Assembly (NCBI GenBank): GCA_965223735.1
Contig: OZ245010.1
Span: 310,001-374,000 of the forward strand
Reading direction: 5' to 3'
Origin: CAYFZO01 sp965223735
Lineage (GTDB): Bacteria > Pseudomonadota > Gammaproteobacteria > Poriferisulfidales > Oxydemutatoraceae
DNA: 64,000 nt
Shown: piece after piece, positions 39,138-47,701 of the stretch
Position numbering within the stretch: the first letter of the stretch is position 1
How the letters are laid out: each line of letters starts with the position of its first letter
Notes under the pieces: generated by a model
Seen by the model: the letters and a program-made list of their open reading frames with translations, nothing else
The model's database searches: none
What the model was told of the DNA's origin: nothing
Made by a program: the position numbers and the translations under genes

Positions 39138-40147
39138 CAACGGTAAGAACAACGCCAAGACGCATCGCGCGGCTGATCGGCGCGGCGGTGGTTGCCGCGC
39201 TGATCGCCATCGGGTTTGATTTTTACCGTACGATGCACGCACCCGCCGGCGTCAAAAAGCCGTTTGACTTTGAATTCACCCAAGGGCAGACCCTCACCCA
39301 ACTGAGCGACGAACTCATCGGTGCGGGACTGATACCCAACCGCTATTACTGGAGGCTCTACGCGATACTCAGCGGCGCCGACCGCCGTGCGAAAGCCGGG
39401 ATGTATCGCATCAAGGCACATACGACGCCACAGAGCCTGCTCGATGACCTGGTCAACGGCAACACCATCCGTTACCGCTTCACGCTCTACGAAGGCTGGA
39501 CCTTGCGTGAAACTCTCGAAGCCATGCGCGAGCATCCGCAAATTGTGATGGGCGACGACAACATCGACGGGATCCGCAACCGCCTCGGGATCGCCGAACC
39601 GTCTCCCGAAGGCTGGATCTATCCCGACACTTATTTGTTTGAAAAGGGCACAAACAATCTGAAGTTACTTAGGCAGGGATATGAATTAATGAAGGAAAAA
39701 TTAACAGTTGCGTGGGAAACCCGGAACCCGGAGTTGCCGTTTGAGACCCCCTACGAAGCCTTGATCCTCGCCTCGATCATTGAGAAGGAGACTGCGGTTG
39801 ATCGGGAACGCAGGCGCATCGCCGGCGTTTTCATATCGCGTCTGAAGCGGGGGATAATGTTGCAGACCGACCCGACCGTCATCTATGGCCTGGGAGAAGC
39901 GTTTGACGGCGATCTGCGCAGACGCGACCTTAAGAAAGATACGCCCTACAATAGTTACACCCGCACAGGATTGCCGCCGACGCCGATTGCCATGCCGAGC
40001 GAAAAGTCCATCATCGCCGCGCTCAATCCTGAGATCACCGGCGATCTGTACTTTGTCTCAAAAGGCGACGGTTCGCACCATTTCTCCAGGACCTACGAAG
40101 AGCACCGCACCGCGGTGCACCGCTACCAATTGGGGGGGAAGCCGTGA
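39134..40147 (+). CDS. mltG: Endolytic murein transglycosylase MltG
   Basis: A 337-residue YceG-like protein that cuts nascent glycan strands at the inner membrane. One N-terminal helix (about 13-30) is followed by a LysM-like region and the catalytic domain, with the active-site glutamate in LASIIEKET and the conserved YNSYTRTGLPPTPI. GTG 39134 lies six bases after GGAGGA and overlaps the pabC stop; I rejected the longer frame from 39068. Overlaps tmk by 4 bp. Confidence 0.95.
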   Translation: MTTVRTTPRRIARLIGAAVVAALIAIGFDFYRTMHAPAGVKKPFDFEFTQGQTLTQLSDELIGAGLIPNRYYWRLYAILSGADRRAKAGMYRIKAHTTPQSLLDDLVNGNTIRYRFTLYEGWTLRETLEAMREHPQIVMGDDNIDGIRNRLGIAEPSPEGWIYPDTYLFEKGTNNLKLLRQGYELMKEKLTVAWETRNPELPFETPYEALILASIIEKETAVDRERRRIAGVFISRLKRGIMLQTDPTVIYGLGEAFDGDLRRRDLKKDTPYNSYTRTGLPPTPIAMPSEKSIIAALNPEITGDLYFVSKGDGSHHFSRTYEEHRTAVHRYQLGGKP

Positions 40148-40794
40148 ACGCCGTACCGCGCGGGCGCCTGATCACGATCGAAGGCATTGAGGGGGCGGGT
40201 AAAAGCACTCAGGTGAAAGCAGTCTGCAAAACCCTTGAAGCCCGCGGTATCGCGGTGACCGCGACGCGCGAACCGGGCGGGACCGCGCTGGGCGAGGCGT
40301 TGAGAGACCTGCTGCTGTCGCACGTAAACGACGGTATTACCGCCGAGTCCGAACTTCTGCTGATGTTCGCCGCGCGCGCCGAACACATCACCACGGTAGT
40401 GCGTCCGGCGCTGGAATCGGGGCGATGGGTCGTATCCGACCGTTTTACCGACGCAAGTTACGCGTATCAGGGTGGCGGACGGGGGTGCAACCGCGCCATG
40501 CTCGACTCACTCAGGCGATCCGTCTGTACTGATATAGAGCCGGACCTGACGTTCCTGCTTGATATTTCACCGGGCAAGGCTGCCGCGCGCGTCGAAACCC
40601 GTGGTGCCAAAGACCGCTTTGAATCCGAGAGCCCTGAATTCTTTGAGCGCGTCCGGCGCGCCTACCTGGCGCTGGCTGGAGAGCAACCCGAACGCTGGCG
40701 GATTATACCGGCGCACGATGGAGCGGAGCAGATCGAGACGTTCATCGGGCATGAAATCAAGGCGTTTCTGAACACGCCGGGTGTTTCGGCATGA
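40144..40794 (+). CDS. tmk: Thymidylate kinase Tmk
   Basis: A 216-residue dTMP kinase. The P-loop EGIEGAGKSTQ is at residues 14-24, DRFTDASYAYQGGGRG forms the substrate site, and the lid region contains GAKDRFE. It makes dTDP for DNA synthesis. GTG start overlapping mltG; 4-bp overlap with holB. Gene order mltG-tmk-holB is standard. Confidence 0.96.
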   Translation: MNAVPRGRLITIEGIEGAGKSTQVKAVCKTLEARGIAVTATREPGGTALGEALRDLLLSHVNDGITAESELLLMFAARAEHITTVVRPALESGRWVVSDRFTDASYAYQGGGRGCNRAMLDSLRRSVCTDIEPDLTFLLDISPGKAAARVETRGAKDRFESESPEFFERVRRAYLALAGEQPERWRIIPAHDGAEQIETFIGHEIKAFLNTPGVSA

Positions 40795-41666
40795 GCACGG
40801 AATCGCATCCCCGGCAACAGGTGCAGTGGGACGCCTGCATGGCGAGGCTGAATGACGGCAACATGCCGCACGCATTACTGCTGCACGGAGAGGTCGGCGT
40901 CGGCCTGAGGCATTTCGCCGACCGACTCGCAAGCGCTTTGCTGTGTCCGAGGGACGACAAGCCCTGCGGCGATTGTCACGCCTGTCGTCTGCACTCGGGT
41001 GGCAATCACCCCGACTTCTGCCTGGTAGCGGCTGAAAAGGAAGAGGGAGAGATCAAGGTCGGGCAGATCCGCGATCTGCTGTCGTTCCTTCAGATCTCAC
41101 GCCACTACGAAGCGCTCAAGACCGTACTGATCCGCGACGCCGACATGATGAACCGGGTCGCCGCCAACAGCTTGCTTAAAATGCTTGAGGAGCCGCCGGC
41201 CGGCGTCATCCTGCTTCTCACCAGCCACCACCCGTTTCGTTTGCCGGCGACGGTGCGCAGCCGTTGCCAGTCGGTGCGCCTGAACCGTTCGGAACCTCAG
41301 GTCGGCGCTGGAACGTTGGACGGCGACGAGGCGCCGGGCAGGGAGGCATTTCGCAAAGACGTCGCCAATCTGCTGCGGGGGCAAACCGGGCTCGCCGGGC
41401 TCGCCGAAAAATGGCAGGACCAGCCGGTCAGGAACGTGCACCAATGGCTGCTCGAGATCACTGAAGAAACAATCCGGCGTGAATTTGAGGGGGCGGGCCG
41501 CGGGTTTCCCCTGCGCAAATTGTTTAGTTTTTATGACCGCCAGAAATACCGCTGTCTATCGCTGAAAGTCCGCCTCAACCCGCGTCTGCTGCTGGAAAGC
41601 GCGTTGATTGAGTGGCAGCTTGTATGCGTCGCCGCAAAGCAGTCAGTCCGGGGCGATGAACGCTGA
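40791..41666 (+). CDS. holB: DNA polymerase III subunit delta' HolB
   Basis: A 291-residue clamp-loader subunit. The P-loop position is degenerate (HGEVGVGLRHF), as expected for delta', which does not bind ATP. A four-cysteine zinc module, CPRDDKPCGDCHAC, is present (about residues 45-60), and the SRC motif appears as RSRCQ. Last gene of the fab operon transcription unit; its stop is 7 bp from the end of the convergent aminotransferase gene. Confidence 0.93.
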   Translation: MSTESHPRQQVQWDACMARLNDGNMPHALLLHGEVGVGLRHFADRLASALLCPRDDKPCGDCHACRLHSGGNHPDFCLVAAEKEEGEIKVGQIRDLLSFLQISRHYEALKTVLIRDADMMNRVAANSLLKMLEEPPAGVILLLTSHHPFRLPATVRSRCQSVRLNRSEPQVGAGTLDGDEAPGREAFRKDVANLLRGQTGLAGLAEKWQDQPVRNVHQWLLEITEETIRREFEGAGRGFPLRKLFSFYDRQKYRCLSLKVRLNPRLLLESALIEWQLVCVAAKQSVRGDER

Positions 41667-41673
41667 AGCCGGG

Positions 41674-42813
41674 TCAGATCCTCTGGTGCAACAGTTCCAG
41701 TGCACGATCGAGCACCGCCTGCGGCGTATAAAAATGAGGCGACAGGCGGATGCCACCAGCGCGTCTGGCGCATAGTACGCCGTGTGCGGATAGATGCGAG
41801 AACAAGGCTTTGTTGTCCGTGTCGCTGCAACGAACGGTCAGGATGCCGCCGCGCCGGTGAGGTGCCTGCGGGGTCAATATCTCAAAGCGGCTTTTATCGA
41901 CCTGATCAAGCAGATAAGAGACTTTTTCTTCGACCGCCCTGAAGACCGTTTTGAATCCGGTCTGGTGCAGCAATTCGAGGCTCGCCGCCAGCGCCGCGAA
42001 GCCGAGATGGTTGAGGCTGCCGCATTCAAAGCGCGTCGCATCCGGCGCGTTGCACCAGCCCCGGCTTTCATAATCCCCCGGCGCGTCGGTCATATGCCAG
42101 CCGAATTGGTTCAGTTTAAGCGTCTCGAGGCACTCACGGCGGCAGTAGAAAATGCCCGTGCCCTCAGGACTCAATAACCACTTGTGTCCATCGGCGCACA
42201 CAAAGTCCGCACCGACAGCTTGCGCGTCAAACGGGGCGGCGCCGAGACTTTGAATTGCGTCAACACAGAGCAGGCTGCCGTGTCGCTTGCAGGCTTGTCC
42301 GATCCGGGCAAGATCCATGCGACAACCCGTCGCATATTGAATCGAACTGACCGCGAGTAGTTTTGTATTGTCGTCCATGCAGGCGAGCAGGGCGCGTTCC
42401 GGATTCTCATCCTCCACGGCGAGATTCTCATCTTCGACGAGGCGGACTTCGACGCCGAAACGCCGGGCGAGCGATTCCCACGCCAGGCGGTTTGAAGGAA
42501 ACTCCCAGCGTCCGACGACGACATTGTCGCCGGGGCGCCAGTCGAGGCCGTAGGCGACGATTGAAATGCCCTCGGAGGTGTTTTTGGTCAGTGCGATCTC
42601 GTCGCTCGAAGCGGCACCGATCAATCCGCGCAGAGATCCGCGCAAACGGAGGATATTCTGTTCCCACCCCGCGTAATGCAGGGTGCCGATCGTCATGTTC
42701 TCTTCGGTGAACTCACGTATCGCTGTCATGGTTCTGCGGGGCCACGGCCCAACACCCGCATGGTTCAGGTGCAAAATGCCCGATGCAAAAGGGAATTCTT
42801 CTTCGCGGCTCAT
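41674..42813 (-). CDS. Class V PLP-dependent aminotransferase
   Basis: A 379-residue PLP enzyme of the aminotransferase class V / cysteine-desulfurase-like superfamily. The N-terminal LNHAGVGPWPRRT, the Asp-binding region VDAIQSLGAAPFD and the Schiff-base lysine in ADGHKWLLSPEGTG are visible. It lacks an obvious cysteine-desulfurase catalytic loop, so it may be an isopenicillin N epimerase-like or selenocysteine lyase-like enzyme. Substrate unknown. Divergent from the L,D-transpeptidase gene with overlapping 5' regions. Confidence 0.82.
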   Translation of the reverse strand: MSREEEFPFASGILHLNHAGVGPWPRRTMTAIREFTEENMTIGTLHYAGWEQNILRLRGSLRGLIGAASSDEIALTKNTSEGISIVAYGLDWRPGDNVVVGRWEFPSNRLAWESLARRFGVEVRLVEDENLAVEDENPERALLACMDDNTKLLAVSSIQYATGCRMDLARIGQACKRHGSLLCVDAIQSLGAAPFDAQAVGADFVCADGHKWLLSPEGTGIFYCRRECLETLKLNQFGWHMTDAPGDYESRGWCNAPDATRFECGSLNHLGFAALAASLELLHQTGFKTVFRAVEEKVSYLLDQVDKSRFEILTPQAPHRRGGILTVRCSDTDNKALFSHLSAHGVLCARRAGGIRLSPHFYTPQAVLDRALELLHQRI

Positions 42814-42896
42814 GGTATTATCTCGTGTGGAATATCCTGACTGCGCCGGGTACTATTCTATGCCGCCTCCCGTATCCTGAAAATTTCCCTCCAGTC

Positions 42897-43958
42897 ATGC
42901 TAGCCAAAATAAGATTTTTACCCATGATACGGTTTTACGCGGGCGCACGAAGTGCGTCAGTGTGGCTGGTGCCGTGGCTGATCCTGGGGGGCGCCACGGG
43001 CCAGGCCGCGACTTTTCCGGCCGCTGCTGGCGGATCGGTTGTCGGCGACGTACAGGCTGTCACGGCAAAACATCAGGATACCCTGCTCAAAATTGCCGAG
43101 GAGTTTGAGCTCGGCTACGAAGAGCTCGTTGCAGCAAATCCCGACCTCGATTCCTGGCTGCCCGGCGAAGGCAACCGCGTTGTCCTGCCGTCAAGGTTTA
43201 TCGTGCCGGAAGACGTCGATGAAGGTATCTACATCAACTTGGCTGAATACAGGCTTTACTACTTTCCGGAAAAGCAGGGCGATGAAGTCATCACTTACCC
43301 GATCAGTATCGGCAGGGGGGATTGGAACACGCCGGTCGGCGACGCCTGGATTGTCAACAAGCTGGTCAATCCGGCGTGGTATCCGCCGGAGTCGATCCGT
43401 CGGGAGCACGCGGAGGCGGGTGATCCGCTACCGAAAGTAGTGCCGCCGGGACCGGATAACCCGCTGGGCGACTATGCGCTGCGGCTGAATTTGTCCGGCT
43501 ACCTAATCCACGGCACCAACCGACCGTATGGGATCGGGATGAGGGTGACGCACGGCTGCATTCGGCTGCGCCCCGGGAACATCGCCGCCTTGTTCAAGCG
43601 GATCTCGACGGAAACGCCCGTACGGATCGCATGGGACCCGTTCAAGACAGGGATAAAGGACGGCGTGATCTACTTTGAAGCGCATCCGGACAGAAGCGAG
43701 GTTGAAGCGATACTGGAAGAAAAAAGCATGGTTGACAAAGGGCGGCGCTCAGCCGCACTGACTGCATCTATCCGCAAGGTACTGAACCTGGTTGACCAAA
43801 CCGGAGCGAAAGTGAATTGGCTGCAACTTGCGGACATCGCCGAAAAAAGCCTCGGCATACCGTTGCCCATCAGCCCGGGAGGCGACGGCAAAGTGCTTCA
43901 GGTGCTGCACCGTTCAACCGGCAACGTGACTTATCAGTCCGAGCCGTACCTGTTCTGA
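42897..43958 (+). CDS. L,D-transpeptidase with LysM-like domain (YcfS/ErfK type)
   Basis: A 353-residue periplasmic enzyme. Signal peptide about residues 1-36 (VWLVPWLILGGATGQAA), a LysM-like module (HQDTLLKIAEEFELGYEELVAANPD, given here by its ends: about 56-100) and the YkuD catalytic domain with HGTNRPYGIGMR and the catalytic THGCIRL (Cys within the SHGC-type motif). A C-terminal extension of about 110 residues follows. The family cross-links peptidoglycan or attaches Lpp. ATG 42897 is preferred; ATG 42924 is an alternative. The facing Lpp-like gene strongly suggests Lpp attachment. Confidence 0.9.
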   Translation: MLAKIRFLPMIRFYAGARSASVWLVPWLILGGATGQAATFPAAAGGSVVGDVQAVTAKHQDTLLKIAEEFELGYEELVAANPDLDSWLPGEGNRVVLPSRFIVPEDVDEGIYINLAEYRLYYFPEKQGDEVITYPISIGRGDWNTPVGDAWIVNKLVNPAWYPPESIRREHAEAGDPLPKVVPPGPDNPLGDYALRLNLSGYLIHGTNRPYGIGMRVTHGCIRLRPGNIAALFKRISTETPVRIAWDPFKTGIKDGVIYFEAHPDRSEVEAILEEKSMVDKGRRSAALTASIRKVLNLVDQTGAKVNWLQLADIAEKSLGIPLPISPGGDGKVLQVLHRSTGNVTYQSEPYLF

Positions 43959-44024
43959 AATCACCCAGAAACAGGTTCCGGCAACGGTGCCTCCCCGAAG
44001 TGAGCTCGCTTCCGGACGCAAAAA

Positions 44025-44051
44025 AGGCCTCGCGGAAGATGGAGGTCTTTT
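44025..44051. terminator. Bidirectional terminator between L,D-transpeptidase and Lpp-like genes
   Basis: AGGCCTC (44025-44031) pairs with GAGGTCT (44042-44048) with one G-U pair. T runs follow on both strands (TTTT at 44048-44051, and TTTTT on the minus strand). It lies between two convergent genes. Confidence 0.75.
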
Positions 44052-44080
44052 CGCGAATTGAGTTGAAAGGGACGAAGTGA

Positions 44081-44341
44081 TTACTTCATCATCTTTTTCA
44101 TGCCCAACTTCTTCATTATGCGTTGCTGATTGGTCAACGCCTCGTCGGCCATGATTTTGGCCTGATGCGCCTGATAGTCCGCCGTGTTGGCGGTTCTCAG
44201 CGCCTCGTCAGCAACTGAACGCGCGCCTTCAGCAATTGCGCGAACTTCGCTCAATTGCTCCGGGGTAACGCCGCAACCGCCCATCAGTAAAGCTGCACCG
44301 GCGATAACCGGCAGCAAGGTGTGCCTGTAATGCCTGATCAT
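44081..44341 (-). CDS. Small Lpp-like (Braun-type) outer membrane lipoprotein
   Basis: An 86-residue lipoprotein. The lipobox LMGGC puts the lipidated Cys at residue 23. The mature part is a continuous helix with Ala-rich heptads (IAEGARSVADEALRTAN, then QAHQAKIMADEAL), like Lpp/OprI, and ends in KKLGMKKMMK with a C-terminal Lys, as needed for linkage to peptidoglycan. ATG 44341 has AAGGAGT at a 7-nt spacing; TTG 44347 is unlikely. The convergent neighbour is an L,D-transpeptidase of the kind that makes this link. Family membership is inferred from architecture. Confidence 0.8.
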   Translation of the reverse strand: MIRHYRHTLLPVIAGAALLMGGCGVTPEQLSEVRAIAEGARSVADEALRTANTADYQAHQAKIMADEALTNQQRIMKKLGMKKMMK

Positions 44342-44376
44342 GATCAAAACTCCTTAAAAGGGATTATTCATGGTGT

Positions 44377-44405
44377 ATTTAAAGTGAATTCACAGTTCGC
44401 CTCAA
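44377..44405 (-). promoter_or_regulatory. Sigma70-type promoter of the Lpp-like gene
   Basis: On the minus strand TTGAGG (44400-44405), a 17-bp spacer and TTAAAT (44377-44382). The spacer includes the palindrome GTGAATTCAC. Leader about 30 nt. Confidence 0.55.
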
Positions 44406-44486
44406 GAAAGAAGCGAACCGAAACCTTACCCGTTCAACGATTCAAAAGCAAGAACGGTTTCTGTCGGCTGGTAATAGGTGTATCTC

Positions 44487-44508
44487 ATTTGGATAATATT
44501 TGGATAAT
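44487..44508 (+). repeat. Perfect 11-bp tandem repeat
   Basis: ATTTGGATAAT occurs twice without a gap. It may be a paired protein-binding site upstream of the Lpp-like gene, or chance slippage. Confidence 0.8.
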
Positions 44509-44623
44509 GCGAACTGCGGAGGTGCTTTTGGGCTGACTTAACGGTAAGGGAACGGGAGGTGGCGGTGGAACTGTTGAGGATACGCTTTATCCTGTAATTT
44601 AACATAATATGCATTATGCGCAC

Positions 44624-45685
44624 TTAAGCGGATGCCGCCGCTTCAAGGGCCACCAGCCGCGACGTCAGATCAGCTACGCGGATCCGCCGACCGCTTTTCG
44701 GCAACTCGTCGCTCAGGTAACGGCGCCAGCGTCGTGCGCCGGGCCGCCCGTGAAGCCAGTTCATCAAATGCCGGGTGATCAAAGAGGCCGGCACGCCCTG
44801 TTCGACCTCCCGCCCAAGATAGTCGAGATAACCCTCGATGACGCGGCGGCGCGAGACCGGCCTGTGCATCTCGCCGTAGAACGCGGAATCGACTTCGGCC
44901 AGCAACATCGGGTTCTTGTAGATCGAGCGACCCAGCATCACGCCGTCGAGGCCGACGGCTTCGAGCTTCGCTTTTGCCAGCGTATCAAGACCGCCGTTCA
45001 GGATTACCTCCAGCCGTGGAAATTCACGCTTCAGCGACCGCACCAGATCGTAGCGCAGTTCGGGGATCCTGCGGTTCTGCTTCGGCGACAGGTTGCCGAG
45101 AATCGCCTTACGCGCATGGACTATGAACGTCGTGCATCCAACCTGCGACACAGTTTCAACAAACTCGCACAGGGAGGTGAACAGTTCCCCGTCGTCGCTT
45201 CGCCGCCCGCTCTGCTCGACACCGATGCGGCATTTGACGGTCACCGGGATCGCGGTGCACGCAGTCATCGCGGCGACGCAATCGGCGACGTGTTGCGGAG
45301 ACAGCATCAGGCACGCGCCGAATGCACCGGCTTTTACACGTGAACTCGGGCAGCCGACGTTGACATTGACCTCGTCGTAGCCGACTTCCCCGGCGAGAGT
45401 TACACAGCGCGTCATTGTGCCCGGATCGTTGCCGCCGATCTGTAAACCGAGCGGATGCTGCGACGGATCAAACATCAGGCGCCGCCGGTCTCCGAACAGT
45501 ACCGCATCGGTCGCCATCATTTCGGTGTACAGCATTGCGCGACGGGAGATCATGCGCAGGAGACGGCGAAAATGCCGGTCGGTACGCTCCATCATCGGCG
45601 CGACGCAGAACTTCTTGGACGGATGAGCCGGAGATGATTGCACCGATGGGTTTACCAAAATCAACACCTGAATCAGCGGACACAC
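44624..45685 (-). CDS. dusA: tRNA-dihydrouridine(20/20a) synthase DusA
   Basis: A 353-residue FMN enzyme that reduces uridines in the tRNA D-loop. FCVAPMMERTDRHFR opens the TIM barrel; NVNVGCPSSRVKAG holds the catalytic cysteine region; IVHARKAILGNLSPKQNR and ILNGG are DusA-type. GARRWRRYLS near the C-terminus is typical of DusA rather than DusB/C. The start is GTG 45685; a start a few codons further in is possible. Divergent from the YadG-type gene across 33 bp. Confidence 0.93.
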   Translation of the reverse strand: MCPLIQVLILVNPSVQSSPAHPSKKFCVAPMMERTDRHFRRLLRMISRRAMLYTEMMATDAVLFGDRRRLMFDPSQHPLGLQIGGNDPGTMTRCVTLAGEVGYDEVNVNVGCPSSRVKAGAFGACLMLSPQHVADCVAAMTACTAIPVTVKCRIGVEQSGRRSDDGELFTSLCEFVETVSQVGCTTFIVHARKAILGNLSPKQNRRIPELRYDLVRSLKREFPRLEVILNGGLDTLAKAKLEAVGLDGVMLGRSIYKNPMLLAEVDSAFYGEMHRPVSRRRVIEGYLDYLGREVEQGVPASLITRHLMNWLHGRPGARRWRRYLSDELPKSGRRIRVADLTSRLVALEAAASA

Positions 45686-45718
45686 CTGGCGGGTGAACCC
45701 GCATTATAATCACCCGCC

Positions 45719-46633
45719 ATGCCCCTCGCACTTGAAATACGAAATCTGGCTAAAACCTACGCCAGCGGCTTCAAAGCCTTGAAAGGCATCAGCCTTCAGG
45801 TCGAAACCGGCGACTTCTTCGCACTGCTCGGCGCCAACGGCGCCGGCAAGTCCACCACCATCGGCATCGTTACCTCACTGGTCAACAAGACGTCCGGAAA
45901 CGTCAAGGTATTCGGCCTCACCCCGGAGACGCACTTGTCCGAAGTCAAGTCGTCGCTGGGGCTGGTACCGCAGGAATTCAACTTCAACCAGTTCGAGGCC
46001 GCTTTCGACGTTGTAGTCAGCCAGGCCGGCTTTTACGGCTTGCCGCGCAAACTCGCCCGCGAACGCGCGCAAAAATACCTGACCAAACTGGGGTTATGGG
46101 AAAAGCGCCGAGCGCCGATGCGCGAGTTGTCGGGCGGCATGAAGCGGCGCCTGATGATCGCGCGTGCGCTGGTGCATCACCCCCGCCTGCTGATACTCGA
46201 CGAACCCACCGCCGGTGTGGACATTGAGATACGGCGTATGATGTGGGACTTCCTGACGGCACTCAACGACGGCGGCACAACGATCATCCTGACGACGCAT
46301 TATCTCGAAGAAGCCGAGCGCCTGTGCCGCAACATCGCGATCATCGACGAGGGCGCGATCATCGAAAACTCCTCGATGCGTAGCCTGCTCGAAAAACTCG
46401 ACAGCGAATATTTCACGCTCTACCTGCGCGAGCCGATAAGCGAAGCACCGGCGCTGCAAAGCGCCGAAAGCCGGCTGATCGACCGAAAAACGCTGGAAAT
46501 AGCCGTCAGCCGCGACAGCGACCTCAATTCAATCTTCATCGAGCTTGACCGTCGTGGCATCAAATTGCTCAGCATGCGCAACAAGGCCAGCCGACTTGAA
46601 GAGTTGTTCATTAAATTAACCGGGCACCCGTAA
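45719..46633 (+). CDS. yadG: ABC transporter ATP-binding protein, YadG-like
   Basis: A 304-residue ABC ATPase: Walker A GANGAGKST (about residues 39-47), signature LSGGMKRR, Walker B LLILDEPTAGVD and an H-loop in TTHYLEEAE. Overall it matches YadG, the ATPase of an ABC-2 exporter of unknown substrate. A TATAAT (45705-45710) lies eight bases before its ATG. It shares one base with the permease gene (stop TAA/ATG), so they are coupled. Confidence 0.9.
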   Translation: MPLALEIRNLAKTYASGFKALKGISLQVETGDFFALLGANGAGKSTTIGIVTSLVNKTSGNVKVFGLTPETHLSEVKSSLGLVPQEFNFNQFEAAFDVVVSQAGFYGLPRKLARERAQKYLTKLGLWEKRRAPMRELSGGMKRRLMIARALVHHPRLLILDEPTAGVDIEIRRMMWDFLTALNDGGTTIILTTHYLEEAERLCRNIAIIDEGAIIENSSMRSLLEKLDSEYFTLYLREPISEAPALQSAESRLIDRKTLEIAVSRDSDLNSIFIELDRRGIKLLSMRNKASRLEELFIKLTGHP

Positions 46634-47406
46634 TGGAATGGTTTAAACAAATCACTGCGTTCAACACGCTGCTGATCAAGGAAGTTACGCGCTTCGTGCG
46701 CATCTGGGTGCAAACGATGTTGCCGCCGGCGATCACCACCGTTTTGTACTTTATTATTTTCGGCAAACTGATCGGTTCTCAGTTGGGAGATATAGACGGC
46801 TACAGTTACATTGACTACATCGTGCCGGGATTGATTCTGATGGCGGTCATCACCAACTCTTATGCCAACGTCGTGTCCTCATTCTTCAGCCACAAGTTCC
46901 ACCGCAATATTGAAGAAATGATCATCTCGCCGATGCCGAATTACATTATTCTTGTGGGCTTTATTGCAGGCGGCGTCACACGCGGGGTAATCGTCGGCGT
47001 CATCGTGTATGTAGTGTCAATTTTCTTTACCGCCCTGCCCTTTTCCAGCCCGGCACTGGCACTGGTCATATTGTTGCTGACGGCCATTTTGTTCTCGCTG
47101 GCCGGTTTCATCAACGGCATTTACGCCCGAAGTTTCGACGATATCACGATCATTCCCAGTTTCGTGCTGACGCCGCTGACTTATCTCGGCGGCATTTTCT
47201 ATTCGGTCGAAATGCTGTCCCCGCCATGGCGCGACATCTCGCTGCTGAACCCAATCCTGTATATGATTAATGGTTTTCGCCGCGGCCTGCTCGGCGTTTC
47301 CGATATAGACCCCCTGATCTCCATCACCATCACGCTGGTCTTCATCGTCGCACTGACGTTGGCGTCGTTGCATTTGCTGAATAAAGGCACCCGGATCAAG
47401 CATTGA
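46633..47406 (+). CDS. yadH: ABC-2 type permease, YadH-like
   Basis: A 257-residue membrane protein with six helices. The segments DGYSYIDYIVPGLILMAVI, NSYANVVSSFFSHKFHRNIEE and SPMPNYIILVGFI are typical of YadH and the ABC2_membrane family. Works with the upstream ATPase. Substrate unknown. Confidence 0.9.
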   Translation: MEWFKQITAFNTLLIKEVTRFVRIWVQTMLPPAITTVLYFIIFGKLIGSQLGDIDGYSYIDYIVPGLILMAVITNSYANVVSSFFSHKFHRNIEEMIISPMPNYIILVGFIAGGVTRGVIVGVIVYVVSIFFTALPFSSPALALVILLLTAILFSLAGFINGIYARSFDDITIIPSFVLTPLTYLGGIFYSVEMLSPPWRDISLLNPILYMINGFRRGLLGVSDIDPLISITITLVFIVALTLASLHLLNKGTRIKH

Positions 47407-47558
47407 TTGAAAGATCGCCTGAAGTTAATCAGTTGGTGGCCATTCCTGAAAAATTATGCAAACCATCCATCGGCCGGGGCGCCCACCACCACAACCGCCG
47501 CAGGCGGCGCCTTTGCAGCCCTGAACCTCGTCGATTGATTTGCAGTATTCTGTAGAAA
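47407..47558. other. Intergenic region between yadH-like gene and tRNA-Glu
   Basis: About 150 bp. On the minus strand, directly after tRNA-Glu, one frame reads a Cys/Gly-rich peptide (GCKGAACGGCGGGRPG) without an ATG/GTG/TTG start. I do not call it a gene. A GC-rich inverted segment GCCGCAGGCGGC lies near 47496. Confidence 0.4.
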
Positions 47559-47634
47559 TGGCGTCCCCAGGGGGAGTCGAACCCCCGTTGCCGCCGTGAA
47601 AGGGCGGTGTCCTAGGCCTCTAGACGATGGGGAC
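47559..47634 (-). tRNA. tRNA-Glu (anticodon TTC)
   Basis: 76 nt including an encoded CCA. Acceptor stem GTCCCCA/TGGGGAC, D-arm TCGTCTAGAGGCCTAGGA, anticodon stem-loop CCGCC-CTTTCAC-GGCGG with anticodon TTC, and T-arm GGGGGTTCGACTCCCCC. Very close to the E. coli sequence. Its U34 is a target of MnmA, encoded at 30118-31194. Confidence 0.97.
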
Positions 47635-47651
47635 GGACGACGGAAAACGCC

Positions 47652-47680
47652 ATTTTCACGATACCGCCGCGGCTTGTCAA
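47652..47680 (-). promoter_or_regulatory. Promoter of tRNA-Glu
   Basis: On the minus strand TTGACA (47675-47680), 17 bp, GAAAAT (47652-47657). Perfect -35. The -10 is about 18 nt before the mature 5' end. Confidence 0.7.
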
Positions 47681-47701
47681 TGCGGTGTACAAGGTCACAG
47701 C

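Larger units (their letters stand above)
44342..44623. other. Upstream region of the Lpp-like gene
   Basis: About 280 bp without a gene. Besides the promoter it holds an inverted repeat GTTCGC/GCGAAC (44394-44420 region) and a perfect tandem repeat, ATTTGGATAAT twice (44487-44508). The dusA stop lies at its far end. Confidence 0.55.

Noticed and set aside
42783..42896. Longer start of the L,D-transpeptidase at 42783
   Set aside because: The added residues would precede the signal peptide and overlap the divergent aminotransferase gene.
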